From positions 33,477,005 to 33,541,004 of the forward strand of contig CM034607.1 in assembly GCA_020091685.1 (NCBI GenBank): 64,000 bases of DNA. Direction: 5' to 3'. A program made the position numbers and the translations under genes. The notes beneath the pieces were generated by a model, which worked only from the letters and a program-made list of their open reading frames with translations, was not told the DNA's origin and ran no database searches. Positions 1 to 12,143 of the stretch are shown in pieces; position 1 is the first letter of the stretch; each line of letters begins with the position of its first letter. Source of the DNA: Lutjanus erythropterus. Taxonomy: Eukaryota; Chordata; Actinopteri; Lutjaniformes; Lutjanidae.

Positions 1-1694
1 ATTAATAAACAGAAACTCCTGCATGCAGCAAAGAGTCTGCATTAAGTTGAACACTAATTAAAACGACGGGGCAAACAATAACACAATCTCTGATGACTTA
101 TCATTCTCATTTTATGATTTATTATAGTAAATATATTACAGATTTCTCTTTTAAAGTCTGACAACTCTGAAATTTAATCAACCAACAGCTGAATTCAGCA
201 GATTCCACCCACAGTGCCCCTGTTGTCAACTTAGTTTTACTTTACTTTACTTTTTTTACTTTATGTCTGCTCACAGTTATTGTACAGTTTATGCACCAAC
301 TAGGAAACAATGGGCCTCATGCATGATTGCATGATTCTTCAAAACCTGTGTGCCGTCCTGGAGATAAAATGATCAAATCTGTCTCATCTGCAAGTATGCA
401 CCACTATCACTCTCCTGGCCTTTCAAAGAGAGCCTGCTCCACTGTTTAACCTGTATTAAAGAGGGATTACACTCAAATGGAGGTGCACACTGACAGCTGC
501 AGACAGCTTGTATTGTGCGGCCAGAACAACTTAGTTATTAATAACAATTTACAACAGTTTGAGAACGACAGCAGACAGGATACTTGAACACTAACATATA
601 CTGTGGAGATGATGATGGAGAGACAGCATCTGGACAGCTCATCACAGTTTATGATAAAGCAGCGCAGTGACAGACACAGATCTGTGTGTCGGTCACTGTT
701 ACAGAGACTCCAGTCTGCAGTGTAGTTCATACTTCACTGATGGATGAGAGAAGTGATCTTGAATCCTGATGTTACTGTACCTTATAGCTCCCTCCAAACA
801 GGTGTCAGTCCTCATATACCACACTCCAAAATCAAAACAAGATTGGACTGGAAGCACCGAGACAGTTTGATGTCCCTCAAAATGCTACTGGCGCACGTTC
901 AGCCATTTAAATCAAGAGGTGTACTTCAAGGTGCATATATCAGACACTTGAAGTGCATTTAGGACTTAAACCTAACCAAGTAGTCTTAGTGGCTAAACAT
1001 AACCAAACTGCAGGGGGTTGTTATGCAGTAACATGTCCTGTAGTAATGTGTATCCAGAGACAGTCCTACCTGTTCTTATCTGAACAGCTTTTTACAACTG
1101 GCTAAGCATTAAGTCTGCAAGACAACTGACTACTTCTACCCAACAAGCATAAATACGTGTTTGTTTTTTTCTATCTACTTGAATTGTGTTTAAAAAAAAA
1201 AAGAAGAGACAAATGGGAGAAAAGCGAGGACATGGTAGAGAAATAGCAGGTCCCTATTTCAATGTGGTTACTTAGTAAATCACTCAATAATTAAATGTCT
1301 CTTCTTGTGCTGAATAAATTAACAGAACTGGATCTCACTCTTCGACATTTAATTAGCTTCTCTGTTACTGAGCAGCCAGCACCCAGTAATTTAGAAAAAT
1401 TACAGACGAATACAAGCGGAGTTGAGTACGCTTAAATCCAGTGTATATTTAGGGAATTTAAAAAACAGCAGCCGAAAAAACCTCTAGTTGTAGCCACATC
1501 TTCTGTTTAAAATTGTATTGGCTCAACAAAGCTTCACAAATACTGACAGAAATAACAGCGGGATTGTTCAAAATGCAGTGGCAGGAGTTTGGGACGACAG
1601 AGACTGACCTTCTCACACCTGATTAACAGCAACTTCTTCCCCAGGTGTAACTCATGACAGTCAGATTTAAGCCAAACATTTTGAAAACTTGGTT
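1..1694. other. No gene seen
   Basis: AT-rich sequence with short homopolymers. No coding segment, RNA gene or clear element boundary was recognised on either strand. Confidence 0.5.
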
Positions 1695-2180
1695 GCATAG
1701 GAGTTCTGCACAATTAACTGAAATATTATCGAAACTGTGAGTGCAACAGCTGAATGGTAGAAGCTGCAAATCTGAGATTCAGGAAAAATGTGACCAAACA
1801 TCATTATAATGAAGCACTGTAGTGCAGCAGAGATGCTGTGGCCTACAAATGTTGTCCTCCAGATGTAAGAAAACATGTTTGCTTGTTACAGACTCAGGCT
1901 GCACACTTTGCAATATTGTTGTGCAATACCCAAATTACAGAACCAGAATCAAATCGCAATTTTTTGATAAAAGGACAATGTGTGAGAAAACAGCATTATA
2001 ATGAGGCACTGAAGAGCTGCAGAGACGCTCTGGCCTAAAAAATCCTGTTGTTCAGATGAAAGAAAATATGTTTGTTTGGAACAGACCCCATAATATCAAA
2101 TAGTCACAAATAAGTTTCTTTGTTTTTCTGTTGCTGTTCTTTTCAGTGAAAAGGAAAATTGTGATGCAACAATGATCATT
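1695..2180. repeat. Dispersed repeat family II copy, internally duplicated
   Basis: CATCATTATAATGAAGCACT with GCAGAGATGCTGTGGCCTAC (about 1799-1845) is repeated as CAGCATTATAATGAGGCACT with GCAGAGACGCTCTGGCCTAA (about 1990-2037), so the element has an internal direct repeat with a spacing of about 190 bases. Shared words tie it to 58170-58420 and 61800-62120. Confidence 0.5.
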
Positions 2181-2203
2181 CACACTAATGCATATTGCAA
2201 TCT

Positions 2204-2525
2204 AGGGCTACAACTAACAATTATTTTCATGGTTGATTATTTCTTGACTAATCAATCAATAGTTTTAAATGTCAGAAAATGGCGAAAAATGTCAATCAGT
2301 GTTTCCAGAATCCTAACATGACGTCCTCAGATGTCTTGCTCTACTCACAACTAAAAGATAATCAGTTTACTGTCAGAGAGGAGAAAAGAAACCAGAAAAA
2401 ATCACATTTAAGAAGCTGAAATCAAAGAATTTGGACTTTTTTCTTCAAAAAATGACTCAAACTGATTTATCGATTATCAAAATAGTTGGCAATTAATTTA
2501 ATAATCAATTATTCGTTTAATCACA
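2204..2525 (+). repeat. Dispersed repeat family I, most complete copy
   Basis: AGGGCTACAACTAACAATTA, TTTCATGGTTGATTATTTC, TGTCAGAAAATGGCGAAAAA, TGTCAATCAGTGTTTCCAGA, CATGACGTCCTCAGATGTCT, CAGTTTACTGTCAGAGAGGA, CACATTTAAGAAGCTGAAAT and TCGATTATCAAAATAGTTGG. At least nine relatives lie in this window in both orientations. AGGGCTGCAAC ends are inverted in several copies, suggesting a MITE-like DNA element. No protein is encoded. Confidence 0.8.
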
Positions 2526-2639
2526 ATTTCAGTAAAAATAATCACAACGTGACTTTTTATCATATCATGTAGTCTTAATGCAGATCCCAACAAATGTCTC
2601 ATCATCATAATTTTGAGTTGTTTTTTTTTTTTTTTTAGA

Positions 2640-2760
2640 AAAAATGGTAATTGTGATGCAAAATTATCATTCCCATGAATTGTTAATCATATTGCAACTG
2701 CAATACTTGTCAAAATAATCACAATATGATTTTTTACCATACTGTGCAGCTCTACTTCAC
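2640..2760. repeat. Dispersed repeat family II fragment
   Basis: AATTGTGATGCAAAATTATC, ATATTGCAACTGCAATACTT and CATACTGTGCAGCTCT match ends of other family II copies. Confidence 0.5.
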
Positions 2761-2869
2761 AGTGGCAAAACACTAAGAAACACTGCAATAACATGAACCC
2801 ATCAAAACAAATAATCACGCTGCAAAATGACGTGGAAACTTTGTGGAATCGATCAACGAAGGTTGACAT

Positions 2870-3430
2870 TTATTCGACACTGGCAGGGTGTGTGCGTAGT
2901 GTTATGGTGAGATATGTAAATGTTGTCATTGACTGCATCATGCTCTCTGTTTATTGCACCATATGCTCTCATCGTAACTGTGAAGCAGACAGTGACAGCC
3001 ACTGAGAATGAGGACAATTGTGAGACATCTCATAGATATCACACAGATTTCTTTGCTCCGTTAGACGCGCCGCTGCCGGGCCTGCAAATCCACTTTGAAT
3101 ATTTCTTTCAAAAGATTATCAGCTGTGTAATTAGTCAATCTGATCTAAGCGTTAATTATTCCCTTTCCATGGAACCAGTGGTGTAATTTCTCTTAGCGAC
3201 AGCTTCGGAAGGCGTAAATTAAACATAATGTTTTGCTGTCATGTATGTGCGGCAGTGTTGAAGGTGGTTAATGTGACTGGGGACAGAGCTGCACCTCCCT
3301 CACAGCCAACTGGAAGGTGTCGGTCCAGCGAGGAGCTTTTTCAGCTCTTGCGGCGCCAGGCGTACACGACTCCAGGCCCGAGCGCGATGACTAACCAACC
3401 GTTTGGTAAATAATTTCAGTTTGAACAGTG
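2870..3430. promoter_or_regulatory. Possible conserved non-coding segment
   Basis: A repeat-free stretch with GCGCCGCTGCCGGGCCTGCA in an AT-rich setting and homeodomain-like words (TGTAATTAGTCAATC, GTTAATTATTCC) at about 3125-3165. No domain or splice-consistent frame is visible. Confidence 0.2.
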
Positions 3431-3757
3431 GCACTTGGTGGCTGCTCTTCTCTGCTGAAACACAGTGACACTGGCAAGCAGAATCGACAAAACAAGTCAA
3501 CAAACAATGTTTGTGACAACAATCGCTGCTGCCAAGACAGAAGAGACAAAAAGTTGTGGGAAGACACCAGATAAAGTCAGTAAATGAATAGAAGTGAGGG
3601 GCTGCACTGTGTACGGCGAGCAATATGATCATCAAAACTCTTTGGATTAAATAAGAAAATACAACAAGCTGTACCTATAATAAGGGAGATAAAAAAAATT
3701 ATTTGGTTGCACCAGTGCAACTGTCTGTGTTGAGACAAAATTCATTCATTCATTCAT

Positions 3758-4045
3758 TAATCGCCTATTTTGATACTTGGGCAATTTTTATAAGAAAAAA
3801 ATGTCTAAATTCTCTGATTTTAGCTCCTTAAATCTGAATAATTTCTGTTTTTTACTCCTCTCTGACAGCAAACCAAATATCATTGGGTTTTGAACAAGAC
3901 AAGAAATGTAAGGACATCATCTTGGGCTTTAGGAAACACTGATCAACATCTACTGTTTTCTGACTGATTTATAAACCAAACAACTAATCAATTACTTAAG
4001 AAAACGATGAATCGATAATAAAAACGATTGTTAGCTGCAGCCCTA
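3758..4045 (-). repeat. Dispersed repeat family I copy (- orientation)
   Basis: Starts TAATCGCCTATTTTGATAC and ends GATTGTTAGCTGCAGCCCTA. Internal AAGAAATGTAAGGACATCAT and TGGGCTTTAGGAAACACTGA are the complements of family words. An (ATTC)n run lies at its left edge (3740-3758). Confidence 0.72.
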
Positions 4046-4046
4046 G

Positions 4047-7000
4047 TTATCCCTCCTTTTTTTCCAATAAGCCATGAGCAACGCACAAACATTCAGGTAG
4101 CCGTTTCTCATTTTTACATGGCACAAATTAACCAATTACTGTTAATTCCATCAGTAGCTTGTCAACAGGCCAAAATTAGACTACTGTCTGGTCAAAGTGC
4201 TCTCTGCAAACCAGTGTCTGTACTCAAGCAAAGAGGTTTTGTGAGGCAAGAGGCTCCACTCTTCAACACCACCATACAAATACAAGTGTTTCTGCAGTTC
4301 CATCAACTCCAACAAAGAGATTTGCTTCTTTCTATTCAGCTTCAAGAGTCACATTCTCCCAGTTAATCTGTACTCAATATTTTATCATAATTCAAGATTA
4401 TAAACTTGGATCAAGTAGCTTGTGACAAATAAGGTGTGTCAGATTTAGAACACTGCAGATCTTATTTTAATGTGTCAGATGTAGATTCAATCTAAATATC
4501 AGAATCAGACTCGGTTTCAGCAGCTACTCAGTATTAAAGGACTCGGTTCGGGGTCAAAGAACCACATCAGGACATCTCTAGTTGTTGCCATGCTCAGTTC
4601 AATTACAAAGTGATTTAGGGCTGACCTGAATGCTTCAAAGCTCTCACCATTGCCATGGTGATGGACATCCTAATGAGTAATTAAATGTTTCATCAGCTGC
4701 ACAAAAAAAGAGGCACAAGACCGAGCAAGAGCAAGAAATGGACCTTAATGGGTCTTGAAAACATGCTTGCATTTGCTCAACAGTCAGTCGCTCATCAAGT
4801 TGAATTTTGAGACTTTGGACAGGGAGATGGAACAAGCAATGGCTAATGTCTCCCCTCATGTCCTCGTTTCTCATTAGACTCTTAATTATAGGGCTGGCCA
4901 GTATCAAAAAAACAAACAAACAAAAAAAAAAGTAAATGTCCACTAGTTTGAGGAAGGTATGGTAGATTGAAACTTAGAATATTTGCAGGTAATTCTCACT
5001 ACAGCTTTGTAGCCCCAAAAGTGATATTCAGGACAGACAAAAAGTCGTGATAGGACAATTGGTTTGTTGAAAATTGCAATACTCACAAAAGATTACTCTG
5101 TGGTGACACCATTGTTTTACTCCAATACTGCAAGCCTTCGCCAACACAAAGTTACAGTTCCACAAATACCTTTTAATTCAACGTTGTACAAAAAAACCAA
5201 ACAGTACCCGTCACCAACTAGCTACAGATGTCGGGGTTACTACGCCTGCTCAAACTGCTAATGCGATCCAAAACACAAAAGGCAGATCATGAAAAATTAC
5301 ATGAGGAGTTAACAGAAGCAAAAGTTTAAAGCAGTTCAAATCTGACAGATCTAAGGATGAAACATACTGTAGTGTGTGCAAACAGTTTACCCAAGTAGCC
5401 GAAAAGTCTAGCTCATTTTTAATTTTAGCATCTATCCCTGTGAATACGTTTTGGTCAGTATGAGATTATACTGTCAAACCACTCCAGCTAATCATGGTTT
5501 ATTAGGCCTATATTGGGGACAGCTTCATTCAGAGAAAATTACAGGAGCCACTGACACAAGAGAAATAATTGTGCCACATTGAAACGAGACCCACATATTA
5601 TCAGGAAAGTTTGTTTTTCCATGCAGTAGTGAGGTCATCCAATAATAGTCAATTCATGAGGCCAAAAAAACACAGCAAAGTGTGAACAATAACCTATGCT
5701 CTACTTTGCCTTTGCATAAGGCATGTGATGGACTCTAAATAGCTTTCAGTCCGGCCATGCAGACCGACTCTGCTCCAGTATAACTGTCTACATTCCCAAC
5801 TGACACGGTAACAGCCAGCAATGAGCTCAACCAGGTCAGCCATATGTCACCGTCAGACTGAAACTTTTAATTAAAACGTCTGCTAGACGACAAAATGGGT
5901 CATTCCAGAATCAGACATTCAACATTAAAAAAAAAAAAAAAAAGGTTGTCTGTCGTGTCACTTTTTTAAAATCAGCTGAGCAGAGGTTTTTGGCATGAAT
6001 GTGCTGTACTTTTTTTTTTCCAGAGAGAAACACAGGTACCCCACCACCACCACCACCACCATAACCAGACACATCACATTTCTGTCTCACATCAATGAAG
6101 CGGCGGAGGAGTTCCAGGAAGAGGAGTCACTGTACAGTACAAATACAATGCTGTTTGTTCCTGGAGGCTGCTGTGTGCTGAGAATACCGTCATTTGTACC
6201 CACGTCCCCGGTGGTGACGTCAACACCTGAGACTCTCTCCGACAGCCGCCGGTGAAATTCCCCAACATCCGGGGGTGCAGTCAAGGCCGTTTGTCTACAT
6301 ACGCCGCCCATTTCCAGCTCGTTCTCTGGGGGACACTGAAAGCCTGGCCACCACCTATCAGATTAATCACCGCTGACTCATGAAGCAACCGTGATGGATG
6401 TTGAAATTGCAGACGATCCACCTCCTCCACCACATCGGGAGTAAGCACACCGGGCCCAGCAACCACAAGTGAGCTGAAGTCACCCATCATACGAGGGACA
6501 GTAGCTTCAAATCATCCATTATGCCGCCTTTAAAAGACGCTAAACTCCAGCCACTGAGGTAAACTCACCCAAAATAAACCCCAGAGAGGCAGATACTTTG
6601 CTGTAATTTTAAGGACAAACCCCCTCTGATACTCTCACACTGTTATATCATCCATCTGTGATGTGCAATGCTTTTGTCATCAACTCGCTGTACCCACTTT
6701 CCCGTCTGCTTCCACTTCAGTCAGTGGTTCCCTGCGTTTCCCAGAATGCCTTTCAGCAGCCCCCAGAGAGTGGGCGTGAACTTGTTGATTTCACTCAAAG
6801 GTAGGTGTACACAGGCATACAAACAGCTTGAGAGTGTGATCATTCAGCTGTAGGGGGTATACGCATTTCTAATCACAGCTACGTCCCTTTACTCAAACAC
6901 AACGCGTCCTGTGGCTGCACTCGCTGCAGGCTGGTGTATCGAGGCTGCTGTGGACGTACATACAGAGAGCGCTCTCCTCCTCCTCCTCTGCAAAGGACTG

Positions 7001-7190
7001 CTACCCTCATGTTAATGTTAAACGTTGGTGTGAAAGAGCTGCTCTCAGAAGAAGCTTCTGCTCTTTGATTCTGAAGTACTGAAAAAGAAATCTTACATTT
7101 ATTGTTGATGGTTTATGCAATCAGCTACTCGCCTGAGAAAATCAACAGGGTTCAACAATAAGGATTGACGGAGCCAAGTAAAATGCCACG
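4047..7190. other. No supportable gene; one GC-richer segment
   Basis: Holds a poly(A) run at about 5928-5943 and an (ACC)n triplet run at 6041-6063. From about 6090 to 6490 the base composition is richer in G+C and both strands have open frames of 70-86 codons, but none shows a domain, a splice context I trust or a repeat match. It could be a regulatory element or an unrecognised exon. Confidence 0.35.
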
Positions 7191-7216
7191 ACAGGCAAGT
7201 AAATCATTCATCATTA

Positions 7217-7409
7217 AAGTAATTTTTCATGCAAAATAGCAGAAAATGCTGCTTTAGCCCCTCAAATATGGAGATTTCTTGCTTTTCTTTATTTATTATC
7301 AGATTAAACTGAATGTATTTGGGTTTTAGACCGAGAAACAAGACATGTAAAGACATCACCCTGGACTCTGGACGTTATTTTCTGATATTTTTTAGATGTT
7401 GCAGTCCTA
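7217..7409 (-). repeat. Dispersed repeat family I copy (- orientation)
   Basis: Contains CAAGACATGTAAAGACATCA, CCCTGGACTCTGG and the terminal GATGTTGCAGTCCTA. It lies 280 bases from the + oriented copy, so the two form an inverted pair. Confidence 0.65.
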
Positions 7410-7690
7410 AATCAAACATGACAATTAACTTTGCTGTTTAAAAACCACTAATATAAATAAAAAAATGTACATGAGCAAGTAAAAATATACTTCAGGCAAA
7501 CCTGACCTACTAGCCTAAACCGTGCACGTGAAAAAAAAAACCTATACTGAACCCTGTGATCAGTCAAGAAACCCTGAGGATCAATGAAGTCATTTATCAA
7601 TACAAAGTCAATTCATTTCAACCTCACAAATGTGACGATCTGCTGCTTTTCTCTGTTTTATATCACAGTAAATTAAAAGCTTTTAAAAGT

Positions 7691-7960
7691 AGGGCTGCAA
7701 CTAACAATCATTTTCATTATCAATTAATCCAATTGTCATTTTCTCAATCAATTAGTGGTTTGATTCTGAAAATGGTAAAATAAAAAAAAAAAATGTTGAT
7801 CACGGTTTCCCAAGGCGACGTCCTCAAATGTCTTGTTTTGTCCATAATTCAAAGATACTCAGTTTACTGTCAGAGGAGGAAAGACACCATAAAATATTCA
7901 TGCTTGAGAAGCTGAAATCTGAATTTTCACAGACTAATCAATTAATCGATTAACCAAAAA
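7691..7960 (+). repeat. Dispersed repeat family I copy (+ orientation)
   Basis: AGGGCTGCAACTAACAATCA, TTTTCATTATCAATTAATCC, GACGTCCTCAAATGTCTTGT, CAGTTTACTGTCAGAGGAGG and AGAAGCTGAAATC: the standard word order of the family. Confidence 0.75.
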
Positions 7961-8439
7961 TATTTGTTTACTGTGCTAATCAATAACGACAATAATCTCT
8001 ACTTGTATTTCTACTCTGTTTTATCTCATTATAAATTCATTGTTTCAGTGGTTTACAGGTTTAATCAACTACTGACTGAAAAATCAATCAACACCAATCC
8101 TGACAATCGATCCTGACAATCGATCAAGACAAAGTGTAATTAGTGTCAACCTGTCAAGTTGTGATGGGCACGTTTTACTATCATCTAATCAGATCATTGG
8201 AAAAATAATAAAAAGTTGAATTCATGGTTAAAAAAATCATTAGTTGTAACCCTATTTATAACTAAAACATCCTGTCACCAAACTACAGTGAGACTATTAC
8301 ATGTATCTGAAAGTGATGAAATCAATCAAAAGTTTTGATTAATAATTAATTCTTTAAGTTAAGCAGTCTTCAGCCTCTCTCTTTTTTTTATATGATAATA
8401 AACTGAATATCTTTGGGTTTTTTCGATTTAGATGCACTT

Positions 8440-9000
8440 CCAGCACATGAACTTCCCTCATGGACTAACCTTTGGAAGAACTCAGTGAGTTTCCACCACA
8501 TGTACCAGGGTTTAAAATAAGTTTTGGGGACATTTAAATCCCCCTCTACTTTCCAAAAGTGGAGCAAGTTTAGGGGTGGCGCTTGCAGAGCTGAACATTT
8601 CTGATTGGCTGCGTTTTATTTCAGCCACCTCTTTTAAAAATGTTGAACTGCAAACAAGTTTTATTTTTTTGTTCATTGTGCTTCAACACATCAACATGGA
8701 GTTACAGAAGAAAGCATGCTACAGATGGGTCGATGACGAAGCCCAGGCCTTATTGAGCTTTTGTGCTGATGACGAAACTGTGCAATGTCGCACAAAAAAT
8801 GATGCCTGTCCGTTGCTTTATGTAGCGTCATCGTTGCTTTTCTATAGATCAGCAGACTAATTTGCCTGATCTTAGGGGCCTTCAGACCACGGTGGAAACA
8901 CAGACAACAGTCGACCCAAGGAACCTTTCAGTTCCTGAGATTAAAATTTCAAGGTACTTTGGGTGGAAATCCGGCTTTTCAAGACATCACTTTGGGTTAT
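8440..9000. mobile_element. Degenerate Harbinger-like element
   Basis: Flanks such as GTTTTGGGGACATTTAAATC and GGAACCTTTCAGTTCCTGAG resemble teleost elements I associate with the PIF/Harbinger group, and the middle encodes a Myb/SANT-like remnant. Ends and target-site duplication are not resolved. Confidence 0.45.
8576..8860 (+). pseudogene. Remnant of a Myb/SANT-like transposon protein
   Basis: An open frame includes MELQKKACYRWVDDEAQALL then SFCADDETVQ from about 8696. The W-x-D/E-E-x-x-x-L-L pattern resembles the first helix of the Myb/SANT-like DNA-binding domain of the accessory protein of Harbinger-type transposons and related domesticated genes. Only helix 1 is recognisable; the rest of the domain is lost after about residue 70 of this frame, so I call it broken. 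It is not a confident family assignment. Confidence 0.4.
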
Positions 9001-9276
9001 GGAAAATTGTGACAACTATTTTCCTCTATTATTGATATTTTACTGAATATACAAATAGTCAAAACATGAACTGACAGTTGACAATAATTTGTTGCATCCT
9101 ACATTCCCTGCTGCCAGATTTCAATAAAGCTGCTGTAAATATCTGGATGTGATGAACAGATTCTACATCATCCATGTTTATTTACAATAATACAGTTATC
9201 AAATAACACAGATCTTATAAATGCAGTGTAGTATAAATTTATACTACATATAAATTATATATGTATATTTATATTC

Positions 9277-9806
9277 TGGCCTTTAGTTCTATTTACCCAT
9301 CTAGGTTTGGTGGAGATATTTTCTTTTCTTATAGTTCTCTCTGCTCATATATATATTTTATATTCTTGAACGGAAGCACCTGTAACATCAGCAATTTCCC
9401 CCACAGGTATCAATGTATTTCTGATTCTGAGATGTCTGCCATCTCTCAAATATAGTTGGACTAAATGGCGTTCACCTTGTGGTGCTCAAAGCACCAAAAA
9501 ATACATTTGAAAAACTCAGAAAAACAGTGTCACTTTCCAAAAATCATGACCCGGTTGCTCAAGATTATCCACAGACCTTGTCATGAGCAGTTTCATGTAG
9601 GAAATACTTTCTGTCTGAAGAAAAATTACTGCTGAATTTTCCAAATGTGTTTTTGGTGCCTTGAGCACCACAAGCCAAGTTCCATTCAGTCCCATTATAC
9701 TGGAGAGAAGGCAGACATCTCTACAGTTTATATCTCAAAAACTCTGCAACTCATACCAAAAACATCTGGATAGATAAATAGCACCACAGGCCAGAGGAAA
9801 AATATG
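9277..9806. mobile_element. 530-bp foldback (inverted-repeat) element
   Basis: The left arm contains CTGGCCTTTAGTTCTATTTA, then GAGATGTCTGCCATCTCTC, then TTGTGGTGCTCAAAGCACCA. The right arm has the complements in reverse order: TTTTTGGTGCCTTGAGCACC, GAGAGAAGGCAGACATCTC and AATAGCACCACAGGCCAG. The unpaired centre is about 150 bases. The right flank GTAAACTGTCCTTTAA contains TTAA at 9836-9839, hinting at a piggyBac-like edge. The left edge is decayed. No coding capacity. Confidence 0.8.
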
Positions 9807-10110
9807 TATTTTTTTTTATTTGGGGTAAACTGTCCTTTAAAATTTCACTTAGTCACTTTGCTGCAAGTGAAGCTTCACACCAGAATGTTCATGTGGCCAA
9901 ACTCTAAGTGTGTCAATTATAGAGGACGGGAAGCACTTCTCTAATGTACCCTCACTTTACTAACCCGGTGAGGCAGGCAGGTGTAGGTGTGCGGCTCTAA
10001 AAACCCTGGCTAAAACACATCCTCGACCACACATGGCCCTGCAACCATATGCAAGGTGATATCATCCACAAACACGCACCTACACACACACCTACACACA
10101 TGCATGCCCA

Positions 10111-10113
10111 AAC

Positions 10114-10148
<35 letters not shown>

Positions 10149-10158
10149 CACACACACT
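10111..10158. repeat. (CA)n microsatellite
   Basis: CACACA run with one AAACA interruption. Looser CA-rich sequence extends from 10080 to 10190 and again at about 10400-10420. Confidence 0.88.
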
Positions 10159-10693
10159 CAAATACACACACACTCAAATACACACATAGTAAGTTAGGTA
10201 AGGCTAGCCAACACCTGTGAGCCTATGAGGCAGCAGTGCAGTTAGTTTGCAGTGTTTCTGCATTAGCATGATGCATTAGCATTCATGAGGCAATTATGCT
10301 CACGTTGGAGCCAGTCATGGCACTCATGTGTATACGTGTTGAGTGTGTGTGTTTGTGCATCTGTCTTTTTCTTCATGACTCTAATGTAACACACATGCAT
10401 ACACACACACACACAAACAAAAACACATTTAGTCCTCTTTTTAAGCTGTTAGGTGAATCTATATGCTGCTGCTGTTGCTGCTGCATTCAGGGGCACCACA
10501 GTGAGACACAAAATGGGAGGGTTTTGTTGCATTGTGCCGAGGCGGTGCTGTATTGTATGGATGTATGCATGCATGTATGGCAGCAGATGAGACAACAGCC
10601 TCATGATTAAAAAAAAACAACTGTTCGCCTGTCTGTTTAACACACTGCAGCAGCACCACAAACACCGACAAAACGAAGGCAGCAAAAAAATAC

Positions 10694-10773
10694 CTGTTTT
10701 TCTTTTACGCAGGGGCTCCACAGAGAGGATGCTGCTGATCCTATAGATGCGGCACCCGTCACCATTTTCCCCC
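10694..10773 (-). CDS. Candidate coding exon, unidentified gene
   Basis: On the minus strand the acceptor TTCTCCTTTTCTTCAAAG and the donor ACAG|GTATTT bound 80 bases. Read in the phase set by the exon at 11114-11158 it gives R, then GENGDGCRIYRISSILSVEP and LRKRKT. Composition is plausible for a protein, but no family is recognised and no downstream exon was found. Confidence 0.18.
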
Positions 10774-11113
10774 CTTTGAAGAAAAGGAGAAGAAGACAGC
10801 GTCTCATATGAACTGAACTAAAATGCGATTTTTTCCCCCCGTTTCCTCTGAATAAATCAATGGAGGCTCAACAATAAAGCGCAAACATTGCAGTGCCACA
10901 CATGCGCCCTGCCAGTGAAAATGTGGCATCATTGACGCCTTTAAGTTCATATTTTCAGTCAGGATTAACAGTGAAAAGACTAACTCGACTGAGGACGCTA
11001 TAAACTATCACACACTCATTTTCCTCTGTTACTAGCTTTTAAGTTAAAACATGATAAGCCACTTCATTTCACATTTTTAACGCCTCAACAAGCCAGTAAA
11101 CCACGATGTTTAC

Positions 11114-11158
11114 CTGCTTTCTTCTTTTGTCGCCTTCGCTTGGATCCTATTGTGATTC
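11114..11158 (-). CDS. Candidate small coding exon, unidentified gene
   Basis: On the minus strand the acceptor TTTTCTCTAACAATCCAG and the donor GCAG|GTAAAC bound 45 bases. One frame gives NHNRIQAKATKEES plus two bases of Arg; another open frame gives GSKRRRQKKKA. The first frame joins in phase to the exon at 10694-10773. I do not recognise the product. Weak evidence. Confidence 0.15.
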
Positions 11159-11379
11159 CTGGATTGTTAGAGAAAATGTGTCACCTACATTTTTCATTGT
11201 AATTCCCAGGTCTGGAAGAGGAAAATTGATTAGCCGCAGTGAAGCCTCGCTCTCTGTTCCCCTCCAGAATACAAAAAAAACACGAACACAATGAAAGCGT
11301 AGAAAACCAGCGAGAGGACGCGTTTAGAAAAATATCTTTGAGTGTTCAGTTAAGTCACGTTGTTTCGGGTCGGTCGTTG

Positions 11380-11660
11380 CGGTGAATGACTGAGCGCTCT
11401 TCCCCCCCCGTGATGCTCAGCGGCTCCGCACACGACGCTGATGTTGCTCCCTCTGCCTCTCCGACACAAACTGCTCTCACTGAGGTCCGCTGTGCTCCGT
11501 GGCCAAGTCATTGATTGGACAATATGGCACTTGCCCACGTTTGCATTCCTCAAGTGCTGGAAGTGACCGACCAATCCTGGAGCGGACAGTTTTAATCGTC
11601 GCTCCTGATTGGCTGAGTCGCGTTCGAAACCGTTGGTAAATTCCCGATACACGCGCACCT
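11380..11660 (-). promoter_or_regulatory. Promoter-like CCAAT-box-rich segment
   Basis: Three CCAAT boxes in both orientations (ATTGG at 11514-11518, CCAAT at 11571-11575, ATTGG at 11608-11612) lie in about 100 bases. The segment is richer in GC and CpG than its surroundings and flanked by AT-rich DNA. Candidate exons at lower coordinates suggest minus-strand transcription, but CCAAT boxes do not set direction. No TATA box is clear. Confidence 0.35.
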
Positions 11661-12101
11661 GTGACTGCTTACAGTTAATGTAAATATTAATGCGCTGACC
11701 GTTAGTCTACATTGACTGAACATTAAAGCACTTACCAGAGATGATTAGTCATCCATGTTAGTAAACACACATATTTTTATTGTTTATTTATGCTCTTAAT
11801 CACACAACAACATGCATCTTAGGCTAATGTTTGTTTTTATCATTTGATACTTTCTAAATGTGCTTACAGTTAATGTAAATATTAATGTGCTGACCAGTAA
11901 AATATTAATGCATGGACTGTTAAGCTAGAAAAATATGAATGCCCGGACCTTTAAGCTAACTAAATATTAATGTGCTGACTGTTAATCAAGCTAGTGCGTT
12001 GATGGTAAATATAATTAAATATTAATGTGCTGACCAGAGATGATGGTCGTCCTAAGGAACTATTTCTGAGCAATATCATGACATCAACTCACATATGACT
12101 T

Positions 12102-12143
<42 letters not shown>

